Source: JBGTLW01 sp964614575
GTDB lineage: Bacteria; Planctomycetota; Phycisphaerae; Phycisphaerales; Phycisphaeraceae
Length of the DNA stretch: 22,260 bases
Assembly (NCBI GenBank): GCA_964614575.1
Contig: CAZTLX010000049.1
Location: forward strand, 1 to 22,260
Direction: 5' to 3'
Shown: positions 9,446-20,174 of the stretch, one piece after another
How positions within the stretch are numbered: position 1 is the stretch's first letter
How the letters are laid out: each line of letters begins with the position of its first letter
Notes under the pieces: model-generated
The model's database searches: none
What the model was told of the DNA's origin: nothing
What the model saw: only the letters and a program-made list of their open reading frames with translations
Position numbers and translations under genes: made by a program

Positions 9446-10663
9446 ATGAAGGGGCGATCCGGGAAACCACACAACGCGTGGTCGATACGCGTGGCGTTTG
9501 TGTTTTCATCCATTCTAATGCTCGGGATCGGGGCCGGGGTCATCACGCCCGCATCCACGGCGGCGCAGGAGCTCGACGAGCACGCCCAACGCCGACTCGA
9601 ACGCCTCTGGAAAGCTCAGTGGCGCAACTTCGCCGACGAGTACTACCTCTACGATGGCCAGGGCCACGTGCTGCTCAACTACGAGCGTGGCTCAGACAAC
9701 AGCCTGCCCTACACCAAGGACGCGCTCAAAAAACAAACCTTGCACATGAACTGGACCCAGCGGCAGGGCCGGGTGTACCTGGACAAAACCAAAGATTTGC
9801 CGCCGCACGATGATGATGTGGCCTACGCGCTCAACGTCCTGCCCCGCATCGCCCGTGGGCACTTCGGCCACATCCTCTCCGCGCAGGTTACCGACAAGCT
9901 CGACCCGCAGACCGTCCGCATCACAGACATCCGATACATCGACGCCAACGCCCTGGACCGCGAGCGCGTCACCTCGCTCTACAAGGTGCGGCGGGAATCA
10001 GCCCACTTCGGCAACACGCTCAATGTCAGCCCCGATCAGATCAACGACTTTATGTTCCGCTACCGCATCGCGATCTCCAGGCTGCCGAGCAAGCCGCTGG
10101 TGATCACCGGGCTGACCGCGGAGCAGATGCCCCTCGTCGGGGGCCAGTTGCGCGGGCCGATCCAGTTGGCCCTGTTCGACCGCGGCCGGGGCCTTGAAGC
10201 CGTGCCCCTGGAGAACGTCGAGATCGGGCTCAGCGAAGCGCAATTCATCGCGATGCTCGAAGCGCGTGGCAAGAGCAAGGAAGAGTTCGCGATGGTCATC
10301 GCAGAGGGCCTGGATCGCGGGCTGCCCATCAAAAAGCTGCAGCGCGCGGTCCGCCGCTACCTCGAAGACTACGAGCCCGAACAAGCCGCCTCGCGCCTGG
10401 CCGCGGCCGAAACGAAAACCCAAGTCGCCGCGCCGCCCGCGCCTGAGCCCGCCGCCTCGGCCGAGGACCCGACGCCCGACCGCGTCGCCCCCGCGACCCC
10501 CGCCGAGCCCGAGCCGTCGGCCCAAACCACGACCGCCGCCGTCGAAAAAGACCCGCGGAACCACCGCCCGCCCAAGACCACCGAGACCTACTTCGACGAC
10601 CTGTGGGAAGACGCCGAGCCCGACACCAACGCCAGTATCTTCGACTTCGGCCGCGACCTGTAA
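9446..10663 (+). CDS. Secreted or periplasmic protein of unknown function
   Basis: The 405-residue product has an N-terminal signal peptide: basic start MKGRSGK, hydrophobic VAFVFSSILMLGIGAGV, and a likely cleavage near STAAQE at about 38. The mature part (about 40-310) is mixed alpha/beta with a helical end (LPIKKLQRAVRRYLEDYE). It includes segments such as YYLYDGQGHVLLNYERG and a beta-rich block around VITGLTAEQMPLVGGQLRG. A low-complexity Pro/Ala/Glu linker (about 325-375) leads to an acidic tail ending IFDFGRDL. I do not recognise the family. It follows the secretin but is separated by a strong terminator and has its own leader, so a functional link is only suggested by adjacency. The ATG at 9446 has AGGGG at 8 bp. 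Confidence 0.75.
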   Translation: MKGRSGKPHNAWSIRVAFVFSSILMLGIGAGVITPASTAAQELDEHAQRRLERLWKAQWRNFADEYYLYDGQGHVLLNYERGSDNSLPYTKDALKKQTLHMNWTQRQGRVYLDKTKDLPPHDDDVAYALNVLPRIARGHFGHILSAQVTDKLDPQTVRITDIRYIDANALDRERVTSLYKVRRESAHFGNTLNVSPDQINDFMFRYRIAISRLPSKPLVITGLTAEQMPLVGGQLRGPIQLALFDRGRGLEAVPLENVEIGLSEAQFIAMLEARGKSKEEFAMVIAEGLDRGLPIKKLQRAVRRYLEDYEPEQAASRLAAAETKTQVAAPPAPEPAASAEDPTPDRVAPATPAEPEPSAQTTTAAVEKDPRNHRPPKTTETYFDDLWEDAEPDTNASIFDFGRDL

Positions 10664-10681
10664 CCCACAAGCCCCACAAAG

Positions 10682-10716
10682 CCCGCTGATGCGCAGCGCA
10701 GCGAAGCTTCGGCGGC
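10682..10716. repeat. GC-rich palindromic intergenic repeat, copy 2
   Basis: The core GATGCGCAGCGCAGCG followed by AAGCTTCGGCGG differs from the copy at 151-185 at one base over about 27. The outer stem CCGCTGA pairs with TTCGGCGG, using a G-U. It lies 19 bp after a stop codon and upstream of the convergent ppnP end at 10753. Confidence 0.7.
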
Positions 10717-10752
10717 AGATGCTTCGTATCCCCCACCCCAACCAAACTCATC

Positions 10753-11067
10753 TCATCCGAACGAACAGATGTACTGGCATACCCCGTCCGCCGCGATCTC
10801 GAACGCGCTGTGGCCCGGCACGTCAAACGCATCGCCGGCCGCGTAATCCGACCACTCTCCCTGCCCCGCGAGTTTCACCCGGCAGGCCCCGTCGGTGATA
10901 TCCATCCGCTCGGGCGCCTCGGTGTTGAACGAGTAGCAACCGGGGAAGATCACCCCCAGCGTCTTGCGCGAGCCATCGGGCAAGAGCAGCGTGTGGCTGA
11001 CGACCTTGCCGTCGAAATAAACATTCGCCTTCGCCACCGCCGTCACGTTCTCAAATTGCTGGGTCAT
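10753..11067 (-). CDS. ppnP: Pyrimidine/purine nucleoside phosphorylase PpnP
   Basis: PpnP (formerly YaiE/DUF1255) is a small cupin-fold enzyme that phosphorolyses several nucleosides to the free base and ribose-1-phosphate. The 104-residue product fits the family (94 residues in E. coli) and carries its hallmarks: NVYFDGKVVSHT, GVIFPGCYSFNTEAPERMDI (residues about 38-57) and the metal/substrate-pocket segment FDVPGHSAFEI before a YICSFG ending. The extra 10 residues are at the N-terminus. The gene lies 34 bp downstream of the carbonic-anhydrase-like gene on the same strand and probably shares its transcript. It converges with the secreted-protein gene ending at 10663. Confidence 0.9.
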   Translation of the reverse strand: MTQQFENVTAVAKANVYFDGKVVSHTLLLPDGSRKTLGVIFPGCYSFNTEAPERMDITDGACRVKLAGQGEWSDYAAGDAFDVPGHSAFEIAADGVCQYICSFG

Positions 11068-11101
11068 ACCGATTCCTTTTGCCCGACGCCGGGTACGGGT
11101 T

Positions 11102-11554
11102 CTAAATAATCTCCACCGGCTCGAAGCGGACGCCTTCTTTGGTGCGTCGCGCGAAGAAGCCCTCGATGCCCTCGATGCCGACGACGCTGCGGATCATGTG
11201 GGCCGCGCGGACCAGGTCGGCCCTCTGCAACTGTTCGAGCGACTGCTCACGCACGTTCAGCCGCACCTTGTAGAACGCGCAATCCTCATGCTGGATGAGT
11301 ACCACGCGTTTGAGTTCGTGCGCATCGACCAGGAACTTGAGTTCATCGAGCACCCCCGCCTCCGCCAGCCGCGCCTGCGAGTACCCCGCCAGGCACGCCG
11401 GCCCGCCGGGCAGCGCGACGCGGTCGTACCGCGGCAGCTTCAGCCCGTTCTGCAGGAAGTCGTCGTACTGCTCACACACCCGCCCGTCCGAGCAATACAT
11501 CGCCGCGGCGTGCATGCGCTTGGTGTGATACGGCAATTTCGATTCGTATTCCAT
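11102..11554 (-). CDS. Small beta-carbonic-anhydrase-like zinc protein
   Basis: The 150-residue protein has the zinc-site pattern of beta-class carbonic anhydrases: Cys21-x-Asp23-x-Arg25 in MYCSDGRV, and His89-x-x-Cys92 in QHEDCAFY. A PGGPACL segment lies between them. The Asp-Arg pair after the first Cys matches the catalytic dyad of the family. It is shorter than classical beta enzymes (about 200 residues), so CO2 hydration is likely but unproven. I use the ATG at 11554; a GTG at 11560 would add two residues. It is followed after 34 bp by ppnP. Upstream is a 280-bp divergent region shared with the PEP-CTERM gene, in which no strong minus-strand promoter was found. Confidence 0.75.
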   Translation of the reverse strand: MEYESKLPYHTKRMHAAAMYCSDGRVCEQYDDFLQNGLKLPRYDRVALPGGPACLAGYSQARLAEAGVLDELKFLVDAHELKRVVLIQHEDCAFYKVRLNVREQSLEQLQRADLVRAAHMIRSVVGIEGIEGFFARRTKEGVRFEPVEII

Positions 11555-11722
11555 GCCCACAATTTACCCAAACCACCCCGCCCTGTCGCCCCACCCGCAT
11601 CCACGGGGGCGGGCAATACCCGCGGATGCGCGCCCGAGGTTGAACTACCGATACGAAAGTCATTTCTTCGGAAATAAGCCGAAAATCCCATGCTTCCGCT
11701 TCATGGCTTTTATGTTTGCGCC

Positions 11723-11751
11723 TTGGTCTCGAAGCTCTGATGTGGTAAACT
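11723..11751 (+). promoter_or_regulatory. Candidate promoter of the PEP-CTERM gene
   Basis: TTGGTC (11723-11728), a 17-bp spacer and TAAACT (11746-11751) lie in an AT-richer stretch of the divergent gap (11555-11833). A start near 11758 leaves a leader of about 75 nt to the ATG at 11834. The remainder of the gap holds a small inverted repeat, TTCGG/CCGAA (about 11669-11685), and no evident gene. Confidence 0.4.
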
Positions 11752-11833
11752 CACACGGCCAAACGATATTTAGTTTCCGTTTGCAGGAGCAAGCCGGTGG
11801 TTATTCCATGTCATACGAGAGAGGTTATTGCCG

Positions 11834-12676
11834 ATGCGATTTTTTCATAGCCGGTTGCCCGCGGCCATGGCCGCGCTGCTCGTTGTGTTGGCGGCGCCCG
11901 CGTGGGGTTCGGTGAGCCTCTTCTTTAACGACGAGGATTACTTTGAAGCCTACAAACCCCTGATCCCACCCGGCGAACCCAACCAAAGCGTATATAACCA
12001 CCTCATAGACCTGGTGAATGGACCCTTTGCCGATCCGGAAGACGATGGCGATCGCAGACACTATGACCAAATCCTCACCTCCGGCACCACCGCGGAGTTC
12101 GGCCATTACGTCCGTGTCGGCAAACGGTTCGTCGGCCAAACCGTCACGACCAACGCCGCGGGTTACGATGTGATCAGCGGCACGCCCACCGGCCCGCTCG
12201 CGGTGCTGGCCGGCGAACCGGGCGAAAACCTCTACGCATTTCGGCATAACAATTTCTCCCGCAGCGATCACGTCATGGGCGGCGTGTCCGGCGCGGATTC
12301 GGTTCCCGAACTCAAGGGCTCGATGGCGGTCTGGTTTCGTCGCGACGTGCCCGCCTTCTTCGTCCAACCTTACTTCTCCGGCGGGACGTTTGACATCACG
12401 CTCTACACCCGCGATGGCTCGGTGCTCGATGAGTTTACATTCAACAACACGGACTCTGCGTTCGACGAGATCTTCTCATATGTCGGCTTTTCGGTATCCC
12501 CCGACGTCGCGATCGGCGGGTTCACGATGGAGGTCACCGCGGGCCTCGGTGTCGGCATCGGTGAGTTGAATTTGCCCAACTATTTCATCCTCGTCCCCGA
12601 ACCGGGCACCGGCCTGCTGCTTGCCACGGCGGCCATGGCGGTCGTAGCCCGTCGATCCCGACGCACGCTTCGGTGA
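11834..12676 (+). CDS. PEP-CTERM sorting domain-containing secreted protein
   Basis: The 280-residue protein has a signal peptide (MRFFHSRL, then AAMAALLVVLAAPAWG). Its C-terminal PEP-CTERM tripartite sorting signal is VPEPGTGLLLATAAMAV followed by the basic RRSRR cluster. In the known system the exosortase recognises this signal at the membrane and exports the protein to the envelope or extracellular matrix. The exosortase is not in this window. The middle is beta-rich and acidic (FNDEDYFEAY and GGTFDITLYTRDGSVLDEF), compatible with a beta-sandwich, with no catalytic motif I recognise. The ATG at 11834 is chosen because GAGAGAGG (11817-11824) lies 9 bp before it; a TTG at 11828 is too close to that site. 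It converges with the dinB-like gene, 26 bp apart. Confidence 0.9.
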   Translation: MRFFHSRLPAAMAALLVVLAAPAWGSVSLFFNDEDYFEAYKPLIPPGEPNQSVYNHLIDLVNGPFADPEDDGDRRHYDQILTSGTTAEFGHYVRVGKRFVGQTVTTNAAGYDVISGTPTGPLAVLAGEPGENLYAFRHNNFSRSDHVMGGVSGADSVPELKGSMAVWFRRDVPAFFVQPYFSGGTFDITLYTRDGSVLDEFTFNNTDSAFDEIFSYVGFSVSPDVAIGGFTMEVTAGLGVGIGELNLPNYFILVPEPGTGLLLATAAMAVVARRSRRTLR

Positions 12677-12702
12677 GCCCGGCAACGCAGCCGCGTTTAC
12701 CC

Positions 12703-13203
12703 CTATCGGTACGGCTGCATCCCCAGCACGCGGCGGATCAGGCCGATCTGCCCGACGTGGAGCATCTCGTGGCGGGCGAGGTAGAGCAGCAGGTCGAGCT
12801 TGGTCCGCAGCAGCCCGCTGCCGTGTTGGACCGGCTCGTCGAGCGTCGCGTCGGGCAACGCGGTCAAGGCTTCGAGGCAGCCCTGGAACTGGTCGTCCAT
12901 CACGGCCCGCAGCTCCGCGGCCGTGGGGTAAGCCGCGGGATCGGGCGACGCGACGCTGCCCTTGCCGAAGAGCTTTCGCCAGCGCGGGGCGATGATGTCC
13001 GCGCCGATCTCCGCGTTGCCGGGCAGCGTGCCGTGGACGTGGTGCGTCATCGACCAGGTCAGGTGCCCGACCTGCCAGGCGACGTGCGTGGTGACGCCGG
13101 CGGGCAGTTGGAACCACAGACCCTCGGGCGTGTGGTCCAGGACCATCTGCGTGTAACGCCGCGTGTCACCGAGCTGCAGGATGGCGAGTTGCTTGGGTGT
13201 CAT
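12703..13203 (-). CDS. DinB family / DUF664-type metal-binding four-helix protein
   Basis: The 166-residue helical protein has the three-histidine pattern of the DinB/YfiT superfamily: His47 in WQVGHLTW, then His145 and His149 in LARHEMLHVGQI near the C-terminus. Members bind a divalent metal and include bacillithiol- or mycothiol-dependent transferases as well as many proteins of unknown role. Despite the name, it is not the DNA polymerase DinB. No Shine-Dalgarno is obvious before the ATG at 13203. A MITE-like element begins only 15 bp upstream, so its promoter probably lies inside that element. The substrate cannot be assigned. Confidence 0.82.
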   Translation of the reverse strand: MTPKQLAILQLGDTRRYTQMVLDHTPEGLWFQLPAGVTTHVAWQVGHLTWSMTHHVHGTLPGNAEIGADIIAPRWRKLFGKGSVASPDPAAYPTAAELRAVMDDQFQGCLEALTALPDATLDEPVQHGSGLLRTKLDLLLYLARHEMLHVGQIGLIRRVLGMQPYR

Positions 13204-13217
13204 GGGCGGGGAGTATT

Positions 13218-13405
13218 GCGCGCAGCGGTCGCTAAGTGCGCAGAGCGGAAGATGGGTGTTACGCGGGTGGTGCCAGACGATGCCTGTATTTTAGTATCGT
13301 ACTCAACTGTCTTTTCCCTCATCGTAGAAATTCCTGGCGCACTTGGCGTGACACCCTGTCTTAGCCAGCTTTGACCCCTCCGCGATCTTAGCGAACTCTG
13401 CGCGC
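13218..13405. repeat. MITE-like element with 31-bp terminal inverted repeats
   Basis: Bases 13218-13248 (starting GCGCGCAG, with CGCTAAG inside) are mirrored by 13375-13405 (CTTAGCG inside, ending CTGCGCGC). I count 25 of 31 matches. The 126-bp interior is AT-richer and includes a TTTTAGTATCGTAC patch. There is no ORF of note and no clear target duplication. It separates icd from the dinB-like gene, both on the minus strand. Confidence 0.5.
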
Positions 13406-13439
13406 CCCCAGATTGTTGCGGTGAAGCCGCGAGCGGCGG

Positions 13440-15668
<2,229 letters not shown>

Positions 15669-15715
15669 GGGTCGAGGCGCTCGGGAGGGTGGAAGCGGAA
15701 GCCAGCGAGTCGCGT

Positions 15716-15743
15716 ATTATGGCCGAATCCCCCGACGCGGCAA
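15716..15743 (-). promoter_or_regulatory. Promoter of icd with an overlapping inverted repeat
   Basis: On the minus strand TTGCCG (complement of 15738-15743), a 16-bp spacer and CATAAT (complement of 15716-15721) give a good sigma-70-type promoter. Its start would be about 40 bp before the icd ATG. The perfect inverted repeat GCGGC-AA-GCCGC (15737-15748) overlaps the -35 box and could be an operator. Confidence 0.55.
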
Positions 15744-15828
15744 GCCGCGGCGCTTCGCGGGGTGATCGATCGGGAAGCGGCGCGGCTGGCCGCACGCTTT
15801 CTGCATCACCCGCGATTTTGACCAACCA

Positions 15829-15857
15829 TTGACACCCCTGCCGCGGCGGGGTAGAGT
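15829..15857 (+). promoter_or_regulatory. Promoter of the leucine leader and leuA operon
   Basis: TTGACA (15829-15834) is a perfect -35 box. After 17 bp comes TAGAGT (15852-15857), four of six to consensus. Transcription should start at about 15863-15866, just before the leader-peptide ATG at 15867. Confidence 0.8.
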
Positions 15858-15866
15858 CTGCCGATC

Positions 15867-15944
15867 ATGACACGGAACCTTTCCTTCACGAACGTCGTCG
15901 GCGAAGCCCTGCTGGGCCTGCTGCTTAGCGTTCGCGCCGGATAG
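15867..15944 (+). CDS. leu operon leader peptide (25 residues)
   Basis: The short ORF begins MTRNLSFTNVVGEA and ends SVRAG. Between them codons 15-20 read Leu-Leu-Gly-Leu-Leu-Leu (CTG CTG GGC CTG CTG CTT); a further Leu is codon 5. By analogy with leader peptides of amino-acid operons such as enterobacterial leuL, a ribosome short of charged tRNA-Leu would stall on this run. The ORF has no Shine-Dalgarno. Its ATG falls only a few bases after the predicted transcription start, so it is probably translated from a nearly leaderless mRNA. Its stop codon is embedded in the 5' arm of the predicted antiterminator, the position attenuation requires. leuA lies downstream. Confidence 0.85.
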   Translation: MTRNLSFTNVVGEALLGLLLSVRAG

Positions 15945-16005
15945 GGTTTCGCACCAGGTGCGATCTGACTGCCCTGTCCGGCCAAAGCCGCGACAGGGTT
16001 TTTTT
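15936..16005 (+). terminator. Leucine attenuator: mutually exclusive antiterminator and terminator
   Basis: The terminator stem is CCCTGTC (15972-15978) with GACAGGG (15992-15998), extended by GGC/GCC, followed by seven T (15999-16005). The same 5' arm, CCCTGTCCGGC (15972-15982), can pair over 11 bp with GCCGGATAGGG (15936-15946), using one G-U. That upstream segment contains the stop codon of the leader peptide. A small hairpin, TCGCAC-CAG-GTGCGA (15949-15963), sits in the antiterminator loop. A ribosome stalled on the Leu codons leaves 15936-15946 free to form the antiterminator; one reaching the stop codon covers it and lets the terminator form. Confidence 0.85.
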
Positions 16006-16062
16006 ATGTCGTTATGAGCTGTGAGCCTTGAGCAAAACCAGCGGTCCATTTGGAGCCTCGCC

Positions 16063-17690
<1,628 letters not shown>

Positions 17691-17694
<4 letters not shown>

Positions 17695-18842
17695 GCATCA
17701 TCGAGCCCAAGACGTTGACGCTGCGCGATGGGGCGTGCGTGAAGCTGCGCAGCCCGGCGGAAGACGATGCGCCCCGGCTGCTCGCGTATATCGATGCGGT
17801 CCGCCGCGAGACCACCGGCATCCTCTTTGCGCCGGAGGACGAGCTGCCGACGCTCGAATGGGAGCGCAATTGGATCCGCGGCAACCGCGAGAAAACCGGC
17901 ATCCAGATCATGGCGGAGGACGAGGCCGGCAACATGATCGCGCTGTGCAGCGCGGGCAGTGATGCGCGATACCGCATCCGCCATCGGGCGGACATCGGCA
18001 TCTCGGTGCGCGCGGCGTGGTGCGAACGCGGGCTGGGCACGCTGCTGATGAAGGAGCTGGTCGCCTGGGCGCGGGCCGAACCGAGCGTTGAAGTGCTGAC
18101 GCTCGGCGTCTATGCCGACAACCCGCGTGCGCTGCGTGTCTATGAGAAGGTAGGCTTCACGCGCGACGGCGAACGCCGTTGGCACGTCAAACGCGACGGG
18201 CAGTTTGTGAACGAGGTCATGATGAGCTGCTGGGTCGGCGAGCAGCCGCGGATCGATCGGCTCGTGTTGCCGATCGACGAGCGGACGCACCTGCGGCTGG
18301 TGGAGCCCGCCGATGCCGAGGCGTTCTACGAGGTCGTGATCCGCAACCGCGAGCACGTCAAGCCCTGGCTGGAGTGGGTGCCCAGCGTCAAGAGCCTGGA
18401 CGAGGTCCGCTCCGCCATCGCCCGTGCGCGGGAGCGCTATATCAAGGATGGGTCGACGACCATGCTGATCCTCCACGACGGCCGGATCGTCGGGCAGGTC
18501 TATCACCTGCGGATGGATCGGCGGATCGGCAGCGTCGAGCTGGGCTATTGGCTGGACCTCGATCACCGCGGCCGGGGCCTGATGACCGCGGCGGTGCGCG
18601 CGATGACCGCGCACTCGTTCGACGCGCTGGGCCTGCACCGCGTCTGGCTCAAGGCGGGCGCGACCAACACCCCCAGCCGCGGCGTCGCCGAGCGTGCCGG
18701 CTTCGAATTGGACGGCGTCATGCGCCAGAGCTACCGCTTCGACTCCGGCGAATTGATCGACGTGGCGTATTACAGCACGCTTAAGCCCGACGCTGCCGCG
18801 GCGACGGGCAAAACCCAAGCGATCCCCGAGGGGGCCATATGA
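17691..18842 (+). CDS. Double-GNAT N-acetyltransferase
   Basis: The 383-residue protein is two fused GNAT domains. The first (about 8-182) has the acetyl-CoA-binding motif A as RAAWCERGLGTLLMKEL, then YADNPRALRVYEKVGF. The second (about 190-365) is RimJ/RimL-like, with LRLVEPADAEAFYEVVIRN at its start, LDHRGRGLMTAAV as motif A and a GVAERAGFELDG motif-B end. GNAT enzymes transfer acetyl groups to amines on proteins, amino acids, polyamines or drugs; nothing here fixes the substrate. A ~20-residue Ala-rich tail follows the second domain. The start codon overlaps the leuA stop by ATGA and the stop codon overlaps the next GNAT gene the same way, indicating translational coupling with leuA. The first domain may act or may be structural. 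Confidence 0.87.
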
Positions 18843-19393
18843 ACTTCTGCTATCGCGTCGATGATGAGGTGTCGTTGCGTCTGCTCGAACCGCGGCACGC
18901 CGGGGAGTTGTACGAGCTGATCTGCCGCAACCGCGAGCACCTTCGGCCGTGGTTCCGTTGGCCGCTGAGCGTCCAGACCGAGGAAGACGTTTGCGCCAAG
19001 ATTGTCGAGCACCTGCACCACCTGGCGGCCGACGGGCGACGGATGACGTTGATCGAGGCCCACGGCCGCGGCGTCGGGCTGTTGTTTCTCGCGACTATGG
19101 ATGTGGAAAACAAGCGGATGGAGCTGGGCTACTGGCTCGACGAGCGTGAACAGGGCAAGGGCCTGATGACCCGCGCCTGCCGGGCGATGGTGCGATACGG
19201 CTTCGCGGAGCTGGGCATGAACCGGATCGACATCACCGCCGACGTGGACAACCCCGCGAGCCACCGCGTCGCCGAGCGACTGGGCTTCACCCGCGAAGCC
19301 ACGATGGCGCAATGGACATGCTTCCCCGACGGCCGGTGCCGGGACATGGCCAACTTCCGCCTGCTCCGCCGCGACTGGGAGGCGGCGCGATGA
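18839..19393 (+). CDS. GNAT N-acetyltransferase, RimJ/RimL-like
   Basis: The 184-residue single-domain protein matches the second half of the preceding double-GNAT along its length. Its ICRNREHLRPWFRWPLSVQ parallels VIRNREHVKPWLEWVPSVK, and its GYWLDEREQGKGLMTRA parallels GYWLDLDHRGRGLMTAA. The end, NPASHRVAERLGFTREA, is the usual acetyl-CoA-proximal segment. This indicates a local duplication. RimJ/RimL relatives acetylate ribosomal protein N-termini, but many close homologues act on other amines, so the substrate is open. The gene overlaps its upstream neighbour by ATGA, and its TGA overlaps an ATG that opens a 22-codon ORF. Confidence 0.87.
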   Translation: MNFCYRVDDEVSLRLLEPRHAGELYELICRNREHLRPWFRWPLSVQTEEDVCAKIVEHLHHLAADGRRMTLIEAHGRGVGLLFLATMDVENKRMELGYWLDEREQGKGLMTRACRAMVRYGFAELGMNRIDITADVDNPASHRVAERLGFTREATMAQWTCFPDGRCRDMANFRLLRRDWEAAR

Positions 19394-19458
19394 ACGACCA
19401 CCCATGCACATCGGCGGCAACCGCCTTTGGCAGCCCCACTGAAAGAGGTAACCGATGA
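19390..19458 (+). CDS. Possible 22-codon linker ORF
   Basis: The ATG at 19390 overlaps the GNAT stop (ATGA) and the ORF's own TGA overlaps the methyltransferase ATG at 19455 (ATGA again). The product would be MNDHPCTSAATAF followed by GSPTERGNR, with no recognisable motif. Because ATGA overlaps join every other gene pair here, it may carry ribosomes from the GNAT gene to the methyltransferase gene. It may equally be chance, since the methyltransferase has its own GAGG site. Confidence 0.3.
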   Translation: MNDHPCTSAATAFGSPTERGNR

Positions 19459-20174
19459 CCCGCCACGACACCGTCTGGCAGCAGGCCGCGATCGCCGAGC
19501 GCTTTTTGGGCGTGCGCGCGGCGATCCCTTATGCGTTGGACCACGCCCGCATCCTGCGCGACCTGCTGCGCACCGGCCGGTCGATCGAGCGGTTCCTCGA
19601 TGTCGGCTGCGGGGGCGGGTTCTTCACCGAGGCGGTGCGGGCGGACTGGCCCGAGGCCGAGGCGGTGATGATCGACTTCAGCGGACCGATGCTGCGCGAG
19701 GCGCAGGCCCATGTCGCCTCACCCAAGCAGATTTATGAGCGTGACCTGGCCGACCCGGCCTGGGCCGCGGGCGTCGGCAGGATGGATGCGGTGGTCAGCG
19801 GCTTCGCGATCCACCACCTGCCCGACCCGACCAAGCGCGACATCTACCGACAGACCCACCGGCTGCTGAACCCCGGCGGGTGGTTTGTCAACATCGAGCA
19901 CGTCGCCTCCGCCTCGCCGCTGGGCACGGAGCTGTTCGACCGGCACATCGTGGATGTGCGACACGAACACCTGGCCCGCGAGAACCCGGCCATCACCCGC
20001 GAGCAGGTCGAACAGCAATACGACGACCACTGCGATGAGCAGGCGGACATCCTCGTGCCGGTCGAGGACCAATGCGACTGGCTGCGCGAGCTGGGCTTCG
20101 CGGATGTGGACTGCTACTTTAAGTGCTACGGGATCGCGATCTTTGGCGGGAGGCGGCGCGATGACCCTGTCTGA
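19455..20174 (+). CDS. Class I SAM-dependent methyltransferase (first of pair)
   Basis: The 239-residue protein has methyltransferase motif I FLDVGCGGGFF (47-57), the acidic post-I position in VMIDFSGPML, motif II/III region MDAVVSGFAIHHLPD, and HRLLNPGGWFVNIEH. These are the signature of the Methyltransf_25/UbiE-like fold. Targets of this broad family include small molecules, lipids and proteins, and the sequence does not tell which. The C-terminal third (about 150-239, starting LGTELFDRHIVDVRHEH) is helical and probably forms the substrate lid. AGAGG (19444-19448) precedes the ATG by 6 bp. The gene overlaps the next methyltransferase gene by 14 bp, so the two are presumably co-translated. 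Confidence 0.87.
   Translation: MTRHDTVWQQAAIAERFLGVRAAIPYALDHARILRDLLRTGRSIERFLDVGCGGGFFTEAVRADWPEAEAVMIDFSGPMLREAQAHVASPKQIYERDLADPAWAAGVGRMDAVVSGFAIHHLPDPTKRDIYRQTHRLLNPGGWFVNIEHVASASPLGTELFDRHIVDVRHEHLARENPAITREQVEQQYDDHCDEQADILVPVEDQCDWLRELGFADVDCYFKCYGIAIFGGRRRDDPV

Noticed and set aside
16021..16062. Earlier GTG start for leuA
   Set aside because: ATG at 16063 has GGAG at 7 bp and gives the family N-terminus; the GTG has no ribosome binding site.
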